Positions 8,339 to 16,874 of a DNA stretch of 64,000 nucleotides are shown in pieces. Position numbers and translations under genes: made by a program. The notes below the pieces were generated by a model, which was not told where the DNA came from, ran no database searches, and saw only the letters and a program-made list of their open reading frames with translations. Origin of the DNA: an uncultured Gammaproteobacteria bacterium (lineage in GTDB: Bacteria; Pseudomonadota; Gammaproteobacteria; Pseudomonadales; Pseudohongiellaceae); NCBI GenBank assembly GCA_913048385.1, contig CAJWVZ010000007.1, positions 1 through 64,000 of the forward strand, in the 5' to 3' direction. Within the stretch, counting starts at the first letter, position 1, and each line of letters opens with the position of its first letter.

Positions 8339-10018
8339 CTAAATCATATATTCTATACCGCTTTGCTGTAAGCCGATCAAATCTATGTTAGATGCGTTCA
8401 TGCTGTGTTCTGCTACAGTTATTCCAAAATTAGTATACGAAAGTGTGCCGAGATCAAGCATTTTTCCATATTCATCTAAAATGGATTGCGGAGCCTTCAG
8501 TCCAGTAAGGTTTGTATAGAGTGCATCCACTACCGATGAGCCCGAGGGAGTCGGGCCAAAAACGAAGCTCATGGCGCCCGACATTAATGCTTCATATGTC
8601 ATACCATTGTCCAGCGCATGGAGCCCGGCGCCGACGTAAGTTTTGTTAACTGCAGCTTCTGTTCCTAGAATAGCGGACAGCAGCTTCACCGTCTTTCCCG
8701 CGTTTCCATCGAGGTCTAACGCCACATAGGTATCGTTAAACTTAAGTCGTTCGATGTTTCGAAGAGTGTCAGTGTCATTGGCCGTAACAACATTCCAAGC
8801 GCTTCCTAATGACATGCCTTCGGCAGTGGAAATATAGTCGACAAATTTACTAAGTGTTGCCTCCTTACGGTCTGTTGTGTAGACAGCGAGGTCAACGCCT
8901 GCTTTGCCATCAATTACATCATTCCCGGGCCCACCTGTCAGATGATTGTTAAGTGAATTTCCGGTAAGTGTATCTGCTCCGCTACCGGCAATTACATTCT
9001 CAATGTAAGTTTCAAAGGCGATGCTGAAGTTGTTCTCTAGTTTCCAACCATTAAAGGGCACCGTGCTATATGAGCCCGGCGAAAGATTTATATTGCTGCC
9101 CTGAGAAAAGTTCTTGAAATTAAGCGTGTCGGTTCCACCCCCATCCCACACAAGTTTTATTTCTGGCAGGTCGGGATCAAAAGTGTAAGAGGTATCCGCG
9201 CTATTGTGTAAAGTATTCGACCCGTATAAATATTGCAGCGCTGCAACATCGTAAGCCATGGGCGTGGAGGGTATCGCGTATTGTTTTTCTCCTATAGTTT
9301 TTTGAGATGAGAGTTCAGCGGAAAATTCACCGGCCATTACTGTATATTCCCGTGAGTTTTTATCCTCAGGAAAAGGTATGTCAGGGTTGTCGTTGGGATG
9401 CTCCACGCCTAACGCGTGAAATATTTCGTGATACATAACAGTTACATCCCCAATAGGAGTTTGGGAACCGACTTTTTGTGAGTCTTGGGCCATCGCGACA
9501 AGGCCAGTGGAGAAGTCAGACCCGGCGTAGCTCTTATTGAACCAGATATCTCCTCCTCGCGGACGATCGTTTGGGGGATCGGCAGTGCCTACGATTCCCG
9601 GCAAGAAAACACCTTGTTCATCGGTAATTGTATTGATGGCGAGTCTTATCGTTCCGACGGTTTCTTCGCCCTCAATGACTTCGATAAAATTTACATCAAT
9701 ATATTTTTCGATTTCTTTAAATGCAGCACGAATGTCTTCTTGTTGCTGCGCGCTAAAAGGGACGGGTGTTATTTCTCCGACATCATCGGGATAGCTATAG
9801 CCTGCTGAATTTTCGCTGCCGGTCGGAAAGCTATATGAGATGACGGTTGTTGTTTGGCCCAATTCTTCTGTTGTAAGAAATGGATCACTTATCCATTTTA
9901 TTGGAGCGCCCTCTCTTTTATTTAGGAGCGCGTCTATGTACGGTACCCCAGAAAGTTTTTTTAATTCAATTTTTTGACCTGATTCTAAGTAGGTTTGTTT
10001 GTTATTTTCGGCAGTCAT
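8339..10018 (-). CDS. Serralysin-type M10 metalloprotease with RTX and C-terminal DUF4214-like region
   Basis: This 559-residue protein has the zinc motif HEIFHALGVEH (His197, Glu198, His201, His207) and ends the catalytic domain with DVAALQYLYG (about 257-266), typical of M10 serralysins. The Met-turn appears to be YTVMAG (Met228) rather than the usual MSY, so the Tyr ligand of serralysins is missing. A short RTX calcium block follows (GSGADTLTGNSLNNHLTGG, GNDVIDG, about 345-371). After it comes a region resembling DUF4214 (about 435-540). There is no N-terminal signal peptide, as expected for type I secretion, but no T1SS genes are nearby. The ribosome site GGAG is 7 bases before ATG. The selenoprotein gene follows on the same strand after 76 bases. 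Confidence 0.88.
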   Translation of the reverse strand: MTAENNKQTYLESGQKIELKKLSGVPYIDALLNKREGAPIKWISDPFLTTEELGQTTTVISYSFPTGSENSAGYSYPDDVGEITPVPFSAQQQEDIRAAFKEIEKYIDVNFIEVIEGEETVGTIRLAINTITDEQGVFLPGIVGTADPPNDRPRGGDIWFNKSYAGSDFSTGLVAMAQDSQKVGSQTPIGDVTVMYHEIFHALGVEHPNDNPDIPFPEDKNSREYTVMAGEFSAELSSQKTIGEKQYAIPSTPMAYDVAALQYLYGSNTLHNSADTSYTFDPDLPEIKLVWDGGGTDTLNFKNFSQGSNINLSPGSYSTVPFNGWKLENNFSIAFETYIENVIAGSGADTLTGNSLNNHLTGGPGNDVIDGKAGVDLAVYTTDRKEATLSKFVDYISTAEGMSLGSAWNVVTANDTDTLRNIERLKFNDTYVALDLDGNAGKTVKLLSAILGTEAAVNKTYVGAGLHALDNGMTYEALMSGAMSFVFGPTPSGSSVVDALYTNLTGLKAPQSILDEYGKMLDLGTLSYTNFGITVAEHSMNASNIDLIGLQQSGIEYMI

Positions 10019-10094
10019 TCATGGCTCCGGTAGAAAGTTATCGATTTTTTGTCGTGATTAAGGCGAAATCGCAACGAATCGCAGGCGGATATAA

Positions 10095-10122
10095 TAGCAG
10101 GCCAGGTGTTGCTGGCCTGCTA
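10095..10122 (-). terminator. Strong hairpin, candidate terminator for the gene at 10147
   Basis: A perfect 11-base-pair stem (TAGCAGGCCAG / CTGGCCTGCTA) with a 6-base loop lies 25 bases past the stop of the minus-strand gene at 10147-10524 and upstream of the protease. On the minus strand it is followed by TTATAT, a weak U tract. It may terminate or attenuate transcription from the upstream gene. Confidence 0.5.
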
Positions 10123-10146
10123 GTCATAGTTCTTTTACAGAATAGA

Positions 10147-10524
10147 TTACGTCAGGATATATGCATCGATCACAAGGGTCTTTTTAAGCATGTCTAATGT
10201 GCCTCGGTGAAGATTCTGAGTTCCGTCGCTGATGCTTACAACTTCCTCTAAATATGCTTTGGATCCCTCTCTTCGCCAAATCCCAACACCTGCACCCGCG
10301 ACCATGGTGTCCTCGTCAATAAAGCCTCTTCCTTGTCCCTGATATGTACCCCCACTTCTGTCGGCATTAAACCTAAACCTAATCGTTGAATAGACTTTTC
10401 CGTACGCTCCCATGGTTGCCTCTAAGTGAATAACATTTTCTACGTCACCGATTTCCATTGAGGTAATATCCATTACCGATCGATCTTGTCGCGGCTGTAA
10501 TGTCAATGCTGCTGTATTACTCAT
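10147..10524 (-). CDS. Hypothetical protein, beta-rich, cytoplasmic or secreted without signal
   Basis: This 125-residue protein has no signal peptide or membrane segment. The sequence alternates short polar and hydrophobic strands (VIHLEATMGAYGKVYSTIRFRF, GTYQGQGRGFID, GAGVGIWRREGSKAYLEEVVSI). This suggests a small beta barrel, perhaps similar to allene-oxide-cyclase-like or DUF3224-type proteins, but I cannot assign a family. Ribosome site TTTGGAG lies about 10 bases before ATG. It sits between an SnoaL-like gene upstream and the M10 protease downstream, each separated by a strong hairpin, so co-transcription is uncertain. Confidence 0.65.
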   Translation of the reverse strand: MSNTAALTLQPRQDRSVMDITSMEIGDVENVIHLEATMGAYGKVYSTIRFRFNADRSGGTYQGQGRGFIDEDTMVAGAGVGIWRREGSKAYLEEVVSISDGTQNLHRGTLDMLKKTLVIDAYILT

Positions 10525-10573
10525 ATTCTAATACTCCAAAGTTAAAATAGTTTAGCGATCCAATTAAAGTTAA

Positions 10574-10604
10574 TAGCAGCGAGAATTTGAGTGACTCGCT
10601 GCTA
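10574..10604 (-). terminator. Hairpin, candidate terminator for the SnoaL-like gene
   Basis: A 10-base-pair perfect stem (TAGCAGCGAG / CTCGCTGCTA) with an 11-base loop starts 12 bases past the stop of the minus-strand gene at 10616. On that strand it is followed by TTAACTTTAATTG, which is U-rich though interrupted. Confidence 0.55.
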
Positions 10605-10615
10605 ATAACTAGTGC

Positions 10616-11134
10616 TTAATTTCCACGAAGGGGTGATTGATGGGTATGCTTAACTAGCCAATTATTCCCATCATTTATTAAAACTAAGGATACCCATGCG
10701 GGGGTACTTGTTGTCGGCGCGCCCTCATGCGGATATATGTTCCACCATTGTGTAAAGCTGGCTATCGCAACGTCTCCGTGAATTGAAACGATGGGGCTCT
10801 CGATAGTCGTTACAAATTCAGTTTTACCGCCGTTGACGGCCTCTTCGGCTTTACGAGTCGCTACTTGTGTTGCTCTGTTTTTAGCTTCGTTGGTTTGTCT
10901 CATTCCATTCGCAATATGGATACGATCCGATCTCATTAAATTTGCTTGAGCTTCGAGGTCATTTTCCAAATTGCCGTATTCGTAAACGATTGCCATGACG
11001 TCGCTCTCGTCATCTGCATAGGTCAACGTAGACAAAACAATTCCGCTAGTAATCAGAGCTACTATTGAGAGGTGACTGCATGCCTTTGCCGTTAAGTGAT
11101 GATTAAAGTTAAATTTCAAGTTACCTCGGTCCAT
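10616..11134 (-). CDS. Exported SnoaL/NTF2-like protein
   Basis: This 172-residue protein has a signal peptide (hydrophobic LSIVALITSGIVLSTLTYA, about residues 22-40). The mature part fits the SnoaL-like NTF2 fold: an N-terminal helix (DVMAIVYEYGNLENDLEAQANLM), a strand (IVSIHGDVAIASFTQWW) and a closing strand pair (AWVSLVLINDGNNWLVKHTHQS). Family members bind or transform small hydrophobic molecules, and the ligand here is unknown. A strong AGGAG site lies 9 bases before ATG. It is 44 bases downstream of the second two-repeat paralogue on the same strand, so the two may be co-transcribed. Confidence 0.7.
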   Translation of the reverse strand: MDRGNLKFNFNHHLTAKACSHLSIVALITSGIVLSTLTYADDESDVMAIVYEYGNLENDLEAQANLMRSDRIHIANGMRQTNEAKNRATQVATRKAEEAVNGGKTEFVTTIESPIVSIHGDVAIASFTQWWNIYPHEGAPTTSTPAWVSLVLINDGNNWLVKHTHQSPLRGN

Positions 11135-11178
11135 TTTTTACTGCTCCTTTTAAAATTGTACGTCCATGTGTTCACGAT

Positions 11179-11889
11179 TCACGGGTTGGTCCAAATTTTA
11201 ACCGTGTTAGCCATGCTGATAGAGTAGGCGGTTGAAATTCCATTTACAGCGCGTTGAAAGGAAGCAAGTCCGGGGCGGCTAGAATTCCTCACTGATAACA
11301 ACTCAGAAAAGTTGTCTGCTTGGTATGATATGAGGTGCGAGCCTGTCGCGTTACCGGGAGCAATTATGCGCCATAACGAGGCGTTGACGTTCCAGTCTGC
11401 GGGATCAGAATTAACAAGTTGCTGCCACTCTGAAGCAAAAGCTGCCTCATCAGTGACATCGACAACAATCCAGCGAGATGCGTAGAGCTCGCCTGAAATT
11501 ACATCCGCATTATTATTAGTCAAGCCTGTTGGTTCGAACATAACGTTAAGTACGGTGTCGGATGCTGCCCCAAACTCCATAATGAATTCGTTCCAATCCG
11601 AGGAGAGAGCATTTCTTAAAAATGCTTCATCCATACCCTCTACTGACGGGTAAAAAACGGCAAGGTTGTGTGTAGCAGTTGAAGTGCCGTTAGCGACGTA
11701 TTGAGAAAGAATCGCCGTTGCTGGTATTGAAGTTCCGGTTTGAGATTCAGTGTACTTATCCATTGCAGCAACCAATCTTGCTGGGTCGCTTACTTCTATG
11801 TCAAATCCGAGCGCTATCTGTGCGTTTACCGATGCACTATTAACCGCAACCCCTAATGTTAAAAGAAAAGTTGAAAATATACGTAACAT
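11179..11889 (-). CDS. Secreted two-repeat protein of unknown function, paralogue 2
   Basis: This 236-residue paralogue of the genes at 4723 and 12065 has a signal peptide ending near VNAQ (residue 24). Diagnostic shared blocks are GFDIEVSDPARLVAAMDKY, ILSQYVANGTSTATHNLAV and, in the second half, VVDVTDEAAFASEWQQLV and NATGSHLISYQADN. The halves align with each other, which suggests duplication and fusion of one alpha/beta unit. TGGAGAAA precedes ATG. It is divergent from paralogue 3 with 175 bases between them, an arrangement that could share regulation. No active-site residue set is evident. Confidence 0.8.
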   Translation of the reverse strand: MLRIFSTFLLTLGVAVNSASVNAQIALGFDIEVSDPARLVAAMDKYTESQTGTSIPATAILSQYVANGTSTATHNLAVFYPSVEGMDEAFLRNALSSDWNEFIMEFGAASDTVLNVMFEPTGLTNNNADVISGELYASRWIVVDVTDEAAFASEWQQLVNSDPADWNVNASLWRIIAPGNATGSHLISYQADNFSELLSVRNSSRPGLASFQRAVNGISTAYSISMANTVKIWTNP

Positions 11890-12064
11890 ATTATTTCTCC
11901 AGTTTAAGTGTGAGAGGTGAAAAAATTGAGCTATGAGACATTATCACAGTGCTCAGATAAATCCCAAGTGGTTGCAAACACTCGATATACCGTTTAACTT
12001 TGAGAAAGGCTATCAAAATAAATTTTAGTCTATGGATCTTCAATAATTACAGGAGCAACGGATA

Positions 12065-12766
12065 ATGCTTAAAAAATTAAGTGGAACATTGGTTTTGGTT
12101 TTAGGGTTCTTTTGCCAGCTTTCATATGGTCAGACTGTGTTTCAAAGTTTTGATTTAATTGTTTCTAATCCGGCCGGAGTTGTAGCTGCAATAAATAAAG
12201 CGCAAGCATCAGTTGATTCGCAGGATAACCTCGGTAGGGTCTATCTGCACCAATATATGGCGAACGGAGAGAGTCAGGCTACTCACAACGTTCTTGTTGT
12301 TTATGATTCGCCTGAGGACATGAGCGAAACGATAAAAGCGAACTTAACGTCTGCCGATTGGGCGACGTTTATTTCTGAGATAGGGCAGGCTTCGCAGGTT
12401 GAGTCTGAGGTCATGGGACAATTCTTGGGAGTGGGTGGGGACCCGGCTGCAGTCCTTGACCCGAATCGCGTTGCAATGGTCTATCAGATATCGGTGTCAG
12501 ATCCAGCAACGTACGCCAGTGCTTGGACAGACTTCGTAGGTGAAAATGCCGATCAGGGCGTTTCGTATTTGTCCGCCGCAATTGCATCTGGGAATAATCC
12601 TGCGACTCACGTAGCGGTTAACTGGGCAAATTCTTTGGGTGAGTTGTTAACGAATCAGCCGCAGAATTTGGATGGTTGGGACAGTTTCTCTCAAAGAGTT
12701 CGAGGCATCCGAACAGTAGAGTCTACGAATATGATGATGCTGCTTGCGTCTTGGAATGTCGATTAG
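12065..12766 (+). CDS. Secreted two-repeat protein of unknown function, paralogue 3
   Basis: This 233-residue paralogue has a signal peptide to about residue 23 (LSYGQ). It shows the internal duplication most clearly. SFDLIVSNPAGVVAAINKA with NGESQATHNVLVVYDSPEDM in the first half corresponds to YQISVSDPATYASAWTDF with SGNNPATHVAVNWANSLGEL in the second. Fused dimeric alpha/beta-barrel proteins show this kind of layout. AGGAG lies 11 bases before ATG. It diverges from paralogue 2 and is followed by about 280 bases with no convincing gene. Confidence 0.8.
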   Translation: MLKKLSGTLVLVLGFFCQLSYGQTVFQSFDLIVSNPAGVVAAINKAQASVDSQDNLGRVYLHQYMANGESQATHNVLVVYDSPEDMSETIKANLTSADWATFISEIGQASQVESEVMGQFLGVGGDPAAVLDPNRVAMVYQISVSDPATYASAWTDFVGENADQGVSYLSAAIASGNNPATHVAVNWANSLGELLTNQPQNLDGWDSFSQRVRGIRTVESTNMMMLLASWNVD

Positions 12767-13051
12767 CCGTAAGATAGTTTAATAAATTTGGAATTGCTAG
12801 AGTCCGACTTTGAATAGAAGGAGTTGGGCTTTAGTTGTTTTATTTTTACCAAGTCATCACAAGAAGTGTTCGTGGTCTATTTCTTCCCGTGGGAGACTTC
12901 TTTTCGGTATAGGCTTGTTACTATATTTTCTTCGAGTCCCTCTATCCAGTAATTCTAATTTGAAACTTTCTGTATCAATTACCCAATTCCATACAAGTTT
13001 TTAGATGATTGGCCGACTGACCATCTACTAAAATTATTGGAAGTGACTGGC

Positions 13052-15295
13052 GTGCTAAAAGTTAAGCTTTTCTCAATTAATCGAGCTTGCGATTTGGTTT
13101 GTCTCGTGGGCCTTATATTTTTATCTGTAACAATCGCCGCGCAAGAGTTTGCGGAGCAGGTGGTTGAGGAAAAAAGCTTTCGCGCGATTCAAGTCATGGC
13201 TGCGCCAGTTGTCGATGGCGTTCTCGATGATTCAGTTTGGCAAGACGCGCAAAAGGTAACAGACTTCCATCAGAGTCGTCCCGGAAACCGTACGGAGCCG
13301 TCTGAGATTACTGAGCTTTACGTTGTTTACACGACTGAGGCTCTCTACATTGGTGCTCGAATGTACGATGTAGAGCCTGAACGAATTTCGGCACCAACAA
13401 TAAGGCACGGACAGGGGCTGCCTTTTGATGATCGCCTCGTGGTGATACTTGATCCATTTAATCAAGGTAGGGCGGGTTATCGATTTGAGACAAACCTCAA
13501 CGCAGTTCGTCACGACGCGCTTTATACGACTCCAACGCGATTTAGCTTGGATTGGAATACAATTTGGGATGCCGCGACTCAAGTCGAAGAGGACGCTTGG
13601 GTTGCTGAAATTGAAATTCCTTTTCGGTCATTGCCCTTTGATCCAAATATAGAGAGCTGGGGCTTTAATTTCGGTCGTGGAATCCGGCGCAAAAACGAGG
13701 AAATGGCATGGGTCTCGCTAGACCGTCAGTATAATCCGACTATTATGGGAGAAATGACGGGAATGAAGGGAATGAATCAGGGGCTTGGACTTGATGTTGT
13801 GCCAAGCTTTGCTGGTAATCGGCAGCGCAGGTTCGCGCCAGATCGGACAAGCACTAATCTAGAGCCGTCGCTTGATGCGTTTTATCGTCTCACTCCTTCG
13901 TTAAACGGGGCGCTGACTCTCAATACCGACTTTTCTGCCGTAGAGGTCGATAATCGGCAGGTGAACCTGACGCGGTTTAACCTATTTTTTCCCGAGCGAC
14001 GAGATTTCTTTAATAACGATTCTGATTTATTTCAGTTTGGCAATATTAGTGGTTTGGCGCGAGGAAATCGGGCGGCGGGTGGTGCTAGTGGCGAAAACGC
14101 TCGCCCATATTTTTCGAGAAAGATTGGCCTCGCGGCAGACGGAGGTCCTGTGGATATCGAATATGGTGGGAGGATTAGTGGCCGTGTCGGTAGGTTTAAT
14201 ATTGGGACGCTTGCGATCCGTCAGGGAGAGCAAGTTGAAATGGGCCGCTCTGATCTACTCGTCACGCGTGTATCAGCAAATGTATTGGACGACTCTCGCA
14301 TTGGTTTTATTTATACCGACGGCGATCCCTCATCTGAGATTGATAACAGTGTTGTTGGAATCGATTTTCAATATATAAACAACCAGTTTAGAAATAACCG
14401 AAGGGTCTCGAGTTCGGTATTTTACCAAGAGTCAGATACAGAGGGTCTAGTGGGTAATGACCGGTCTTACGGATTTGGGCTTTCTCTGCCAGCGAGCGCG
14501 GGTCTCCGATCTCGAGTCGGTTACAAGGTAGTAGAGGAAAACTTTAATCCAGCGATGGGGTTTGTTAATAACGCCGGCATTCAAGATCTCACCGGCGACC
14601 TAGGGTACACATATTTTTTTAAGGATGGTCCATTCCAAAACCTATTTAGCGGAATAGATGCCCAGCGGATTGAACTGTTAGATGGAGGCCTTCAAACAGA
14701 AGTTTTGAACTTCCGTATTTTGGAGTTAGAGACCACATCGAAAGATCGAATAAGTCTCAGTTACAGAACAAACAAAGAAGTAATTCTAAATAGGTTCGCT
14801 GTTTTTCGTCAGGCAGGTAACGAGGTGTATATTGAGCCCGGCGTTTACTCCTTTAACGAGCAGTTAGCGAGTATCACCACCGCAGGGCAACGTGAGTTCT
14901 CTGGATTTTTTTCTTATCGAAAAGGTAATTTTTTTAACGGTGATCGTCTGAATTTAAACGGTAAGGTCGCGTGGAATCAATCGCGATATTTTATTCTGTC
15001 AATGGGCTATGACTGGAATGATATTGAACTTCCACAGGGGGCCTTTACGACTCGATTAATCAATGTAAGCGGTCAGGTTGCGTTCTCTCCAAATCTGTAC
15101 TGGATCAGCTTGGTACAATACGACAATGTTTCGGAAGAGGTTGGCATCAATACAAGACTGCAATGGATTCCGAGGGCAGGACAAGAGGGGTTTATTGTGC
15201 TCAATTATGGTCTGCAGGATTTTGACCGGAATAACTCCTTTGAGACTCTTTCGTCTAACCTGAGTGTAAAATTTCGCTACACCTTCCGTTTTTAA
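13052..15295 (+). CDS. CBM9-like plus DUF5916 outer-membrane barrel protein
   Basis: This exported protein has about 747 residues. After a signal peptide (LVGLIFLSVTIAAQ, ending near residue 33) comes a carbohydrate-binding family 9-like domain (about 45-220: PVVDGVLDDSVWQDA, YVVYTTEALYIGARMYD, AEIEIPFRSLPFDP). The rest is a DUF5916-type region with alternating strands ending in KFRYTFRF, a terminal aromatic typical of outer-membrane barrels. The N-terminal domain may bind glycans or other ligands at the surface. GTG 13052 is preferred because GGAAG lies 8 bases before it. TTG 13037 and GTG 13043 are alternatives. It appears monocistronic. No neighbouring glycoside hydrolase or SusC-like gene suggests a substrate. 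Confidence 0.85.
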   Translation: MLKVKLFSINRACDLVCLVGLIFLSVTIAAQEFAEQVVEEKSFRAIQVMAAPVVDGVLDDSVWQDAQKVTDFHQSRPGNRTEPSEITELYVVYTTEALYIGARMYDVEPERISAPTIRHGQGLPFDDRLVVILDPFNQGRAGYRFETNLNAVRHDALYTTPTRFSLDWNTIWDAATQVEEDAWVAEIEIPFRSLPFDPNIESWGFNFGRGIRRKNEEMAWVSLDRQYNPTIMGEMTGMKGMNQGLGLDVVPSFAGNRQRRFAPDRTSTNLEPSLDAFYRLTPSLNGALTLNTDFSAVEVDNRQVNLTRFNLFFPERRDFFNNDSDLFQFGNISGLARGNRAAGGASGENARPYFSRKIGLAADGGPVDIEYGGRISGRVGRFNIGTLAIRQGEQVEMGRSDLLVTRVSANVLDDSRIGFIYTDGDPSSEIDNSVVGIDFQYINNQFRNNRRVSSSVFYQESDTEGLVGNDRSYGFGLSLPASAGLRSRVGYKVVEENFNPAMGFVNNAGIQDLTGDLGYTYFFKDGPFQNLFSGIDAQRIELLDGGLQTEVLNFRILELETTSKDRISLSYRTNKEVILNRFAVFRQAGNEVYIEPGVYSFNEQLASITTAGQREFSGFFSYRKGNFFNGDRLNLNGKVAWNQSRYFILSMGYDWNDIELPQGAFTTRLINVSGQVAFSPNLYWISLVQYDNVSEEVGINTRLQWIPRAGQEGFIVLNYGLQDFDRNNSFETLSSNLSVKFRYTFRF

Positions 15296-15355
15296 CATTT
15301 TTTGCGGTTTGGAATCGTAATAATCTAAGCATGTTTGATAACCGTACGAGCAAGT

Positions 15356-16846
15356 ATGGTGAATATATTTTGGTTTAAACGTGATCTGCGGGTTCATGAC
15401 AATCTAGGTTTATCCCTGGCTGGTAGAGCCGGACAATTACTGCCGCTCTATATCTTCGATCCAGAGCAGTGGGTAGGGAGACCCTATAGTGCCCGACATT
15501 ATCAGTTCTTGTGCGATTCAGTTGAAGATCTTAAGGTTTCCTTGCTTGAGCAGGGACACAGCCTTGTTTTTCGAGTCGGTAATCCTACAAGTATTTTTAG
15601 CTCTTTATTTCAGGAGTTCGATGTAGGTGGTTTGTGGGCCAGTCAGGAGGTCGGCGATCATTGGGCTCGCGAGCGTGATCGCAGGGTCATAGAGTGCTGC
15701 CTCTCTTACGGTGTTCGTTTCGAGCAGGCGCCCCAGAATGGCGTAACTCAAAGACTCAGCAATAGAGATACTTGGTCAAAGCGTTGGCATAACTTTATGT
15801 TGGGAGACGTGGTTACGCTTAACGCTCAGCAAAGTGGTTTACAGGTCCGTTCTGATGCTCGCCCATGTCCAAGCCATTTTGGGTTGTCTTCCGATCACAA
15901 TCCAAATATTCAGCGGGGTGGAAGAGCACGGGCTCTTGAGCTACTGGGTTCTTTTAAGAAAACACGCGGTCAATATTACTCGCGAGAGATGTCTTCTCCT
16001 GTGACCGCTTTTGAGAGCTGCTCAAGGCTTTCGCCTCACTTTGCGTTTGGCACGGTGTCTGTGAGGGAAGTCTTTCAGAATATTCAGCGGAAAAGGAATC
16101 AGTTGCGGGAAGATAAATCAAGCTCAAATGCATCGTGGGCAAGATCAATGAGCTCGTTTGCGTCTCGCCTCAGGTGGCACTGTCATTTTATGCAAAAATT
16201 TAACGATGAGCCAAGGATGGAGTTTGAGAGCCTGCACCGAGGCACATTTGGGCTTCGTGAGGAAGACTTTGATGAGGTTTTTTTTGAGGCTTGGAAGCAG
16301 GGACGTACTGGGTTTCCTTTGGTGGATGCGGCGATGAGGGCGCTGAAGGCGACTGGTTGGATTAATTTCAGAATGAGGGCCATGTTGATAAGTTTTGCGA
16401 GCTATCATCTTTGGCTTCATTGGGTAAGGCCTGCAGAGTACTTAGCCTCACTTTTTACTGACTTTGAACCCGGAATTCATTATCCACAAGTGCAAATGCA
16501 AGCTGGGACAACTGGAATTAACGCGATAAGAATTTATAGCCCTACAAAGCAGGCGCGCGATCAGGACCCAGAGGGTGTTTTTATTCGTGAATGGATTCCG
16601 GAGCTTTGTTCTACTCCGAAAAGTTTTATTCATACCCCTTGGATTAATCCGAAGCTTGAGGGCGGTTATCCGTCGCCTATTGTTGAGGAGTCGAATGCGA
16701 GGAAGGCTGCTGCTGGGAAGATGTACGCCCTGCGAAATAATACTGGTTTTGCAAAAGAGTCTAAAGGCATATTTAAAAAACACGGCAGTCGAGTGCGCGC
16801 CCGCAAAAACGTTCTCATTAAAAGTCCTCAGTTGGAGCTCTTATGA
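15356..16846 (+). CDS. Deoxyribodipyrimidine photolyase / cryptochrome family protein
   Basis: This 496-residue flavoprotein should repair UV pyrimidine dimers with blue light or act as a related photoreceptor. The N-terminal antenna-binding Rossmann domain starts MVNIFWFKRDLRVHDN. The C-terminal FAD domain carries SFASRLRWHCHFMQKF, TGFPLVDAAMRALKATGWINFRMRA and the PQVQMQAGTTGINAIRIYSP block that lines the FAD/DNA site. Length suits photolyases (E. coli PhrB has 472). The upstream in-frame TTG 15335 would add seven poor residues. ATG 15356 puts the FWF-x-RDLR motif at the usual place, though no good ribosome site is seen. The basic tail (KKHGSRVRARKN) could contact DNA. I cannot tell CPD photolyase from cryptochrome by sequence alone. 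Confidence 0.9.
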   Translation: MVNIFWFKRDLRVHDNLGLSLAGRAGQLLPLYIFDPEQWVGRPYSARHYQFLCDSVEDLKVSLLEQGHSLVFRVGNPTSIFSSLFQEFDVGGLWASQEVGDHWARERDRRVIECCLSYGVRFEQAPQNGVTQRLSNRDTWSKRWHNFMLGDVVTLNAQQSGLQVRSDARPCPSHFGLSSDHNPNIQRGGRARALELLGSFKKTRGQYYSREMSSPVTAFESCSRLSPHFAFGTVSVREVFQNIQRKRNQLREDKSSSNASWARSMSSFASRLRWHCHFMQKFNDEPRMEFESLHRGTFGLREEDFDEVFFEAWKQGRTGFPLVDAAMRALKATGWINFRMRAMLISFASYHLWLHWVRPAEYLASLFTDFEPGIHYPQVQMQAGTTGINAIRIYSPTKQARDQDPEGVFIREWIPELCSTPKSFIHTPWINPKLEGGYPSPIVEESNARKAAAGKMYALRNNTGFAKESKGIFKKHGSRVRARKNVLIKSPQLELL

Positions 16847-16874
16847 GGGCCTGGCAGATGCAATTGTGGTGTCG

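Noticed and set aside
12810-13004. 64-residue plus-strand frame in a gap
   Set aside because: TTG start without a ribosome site and no plausible protein pattern; more likely noncoding.
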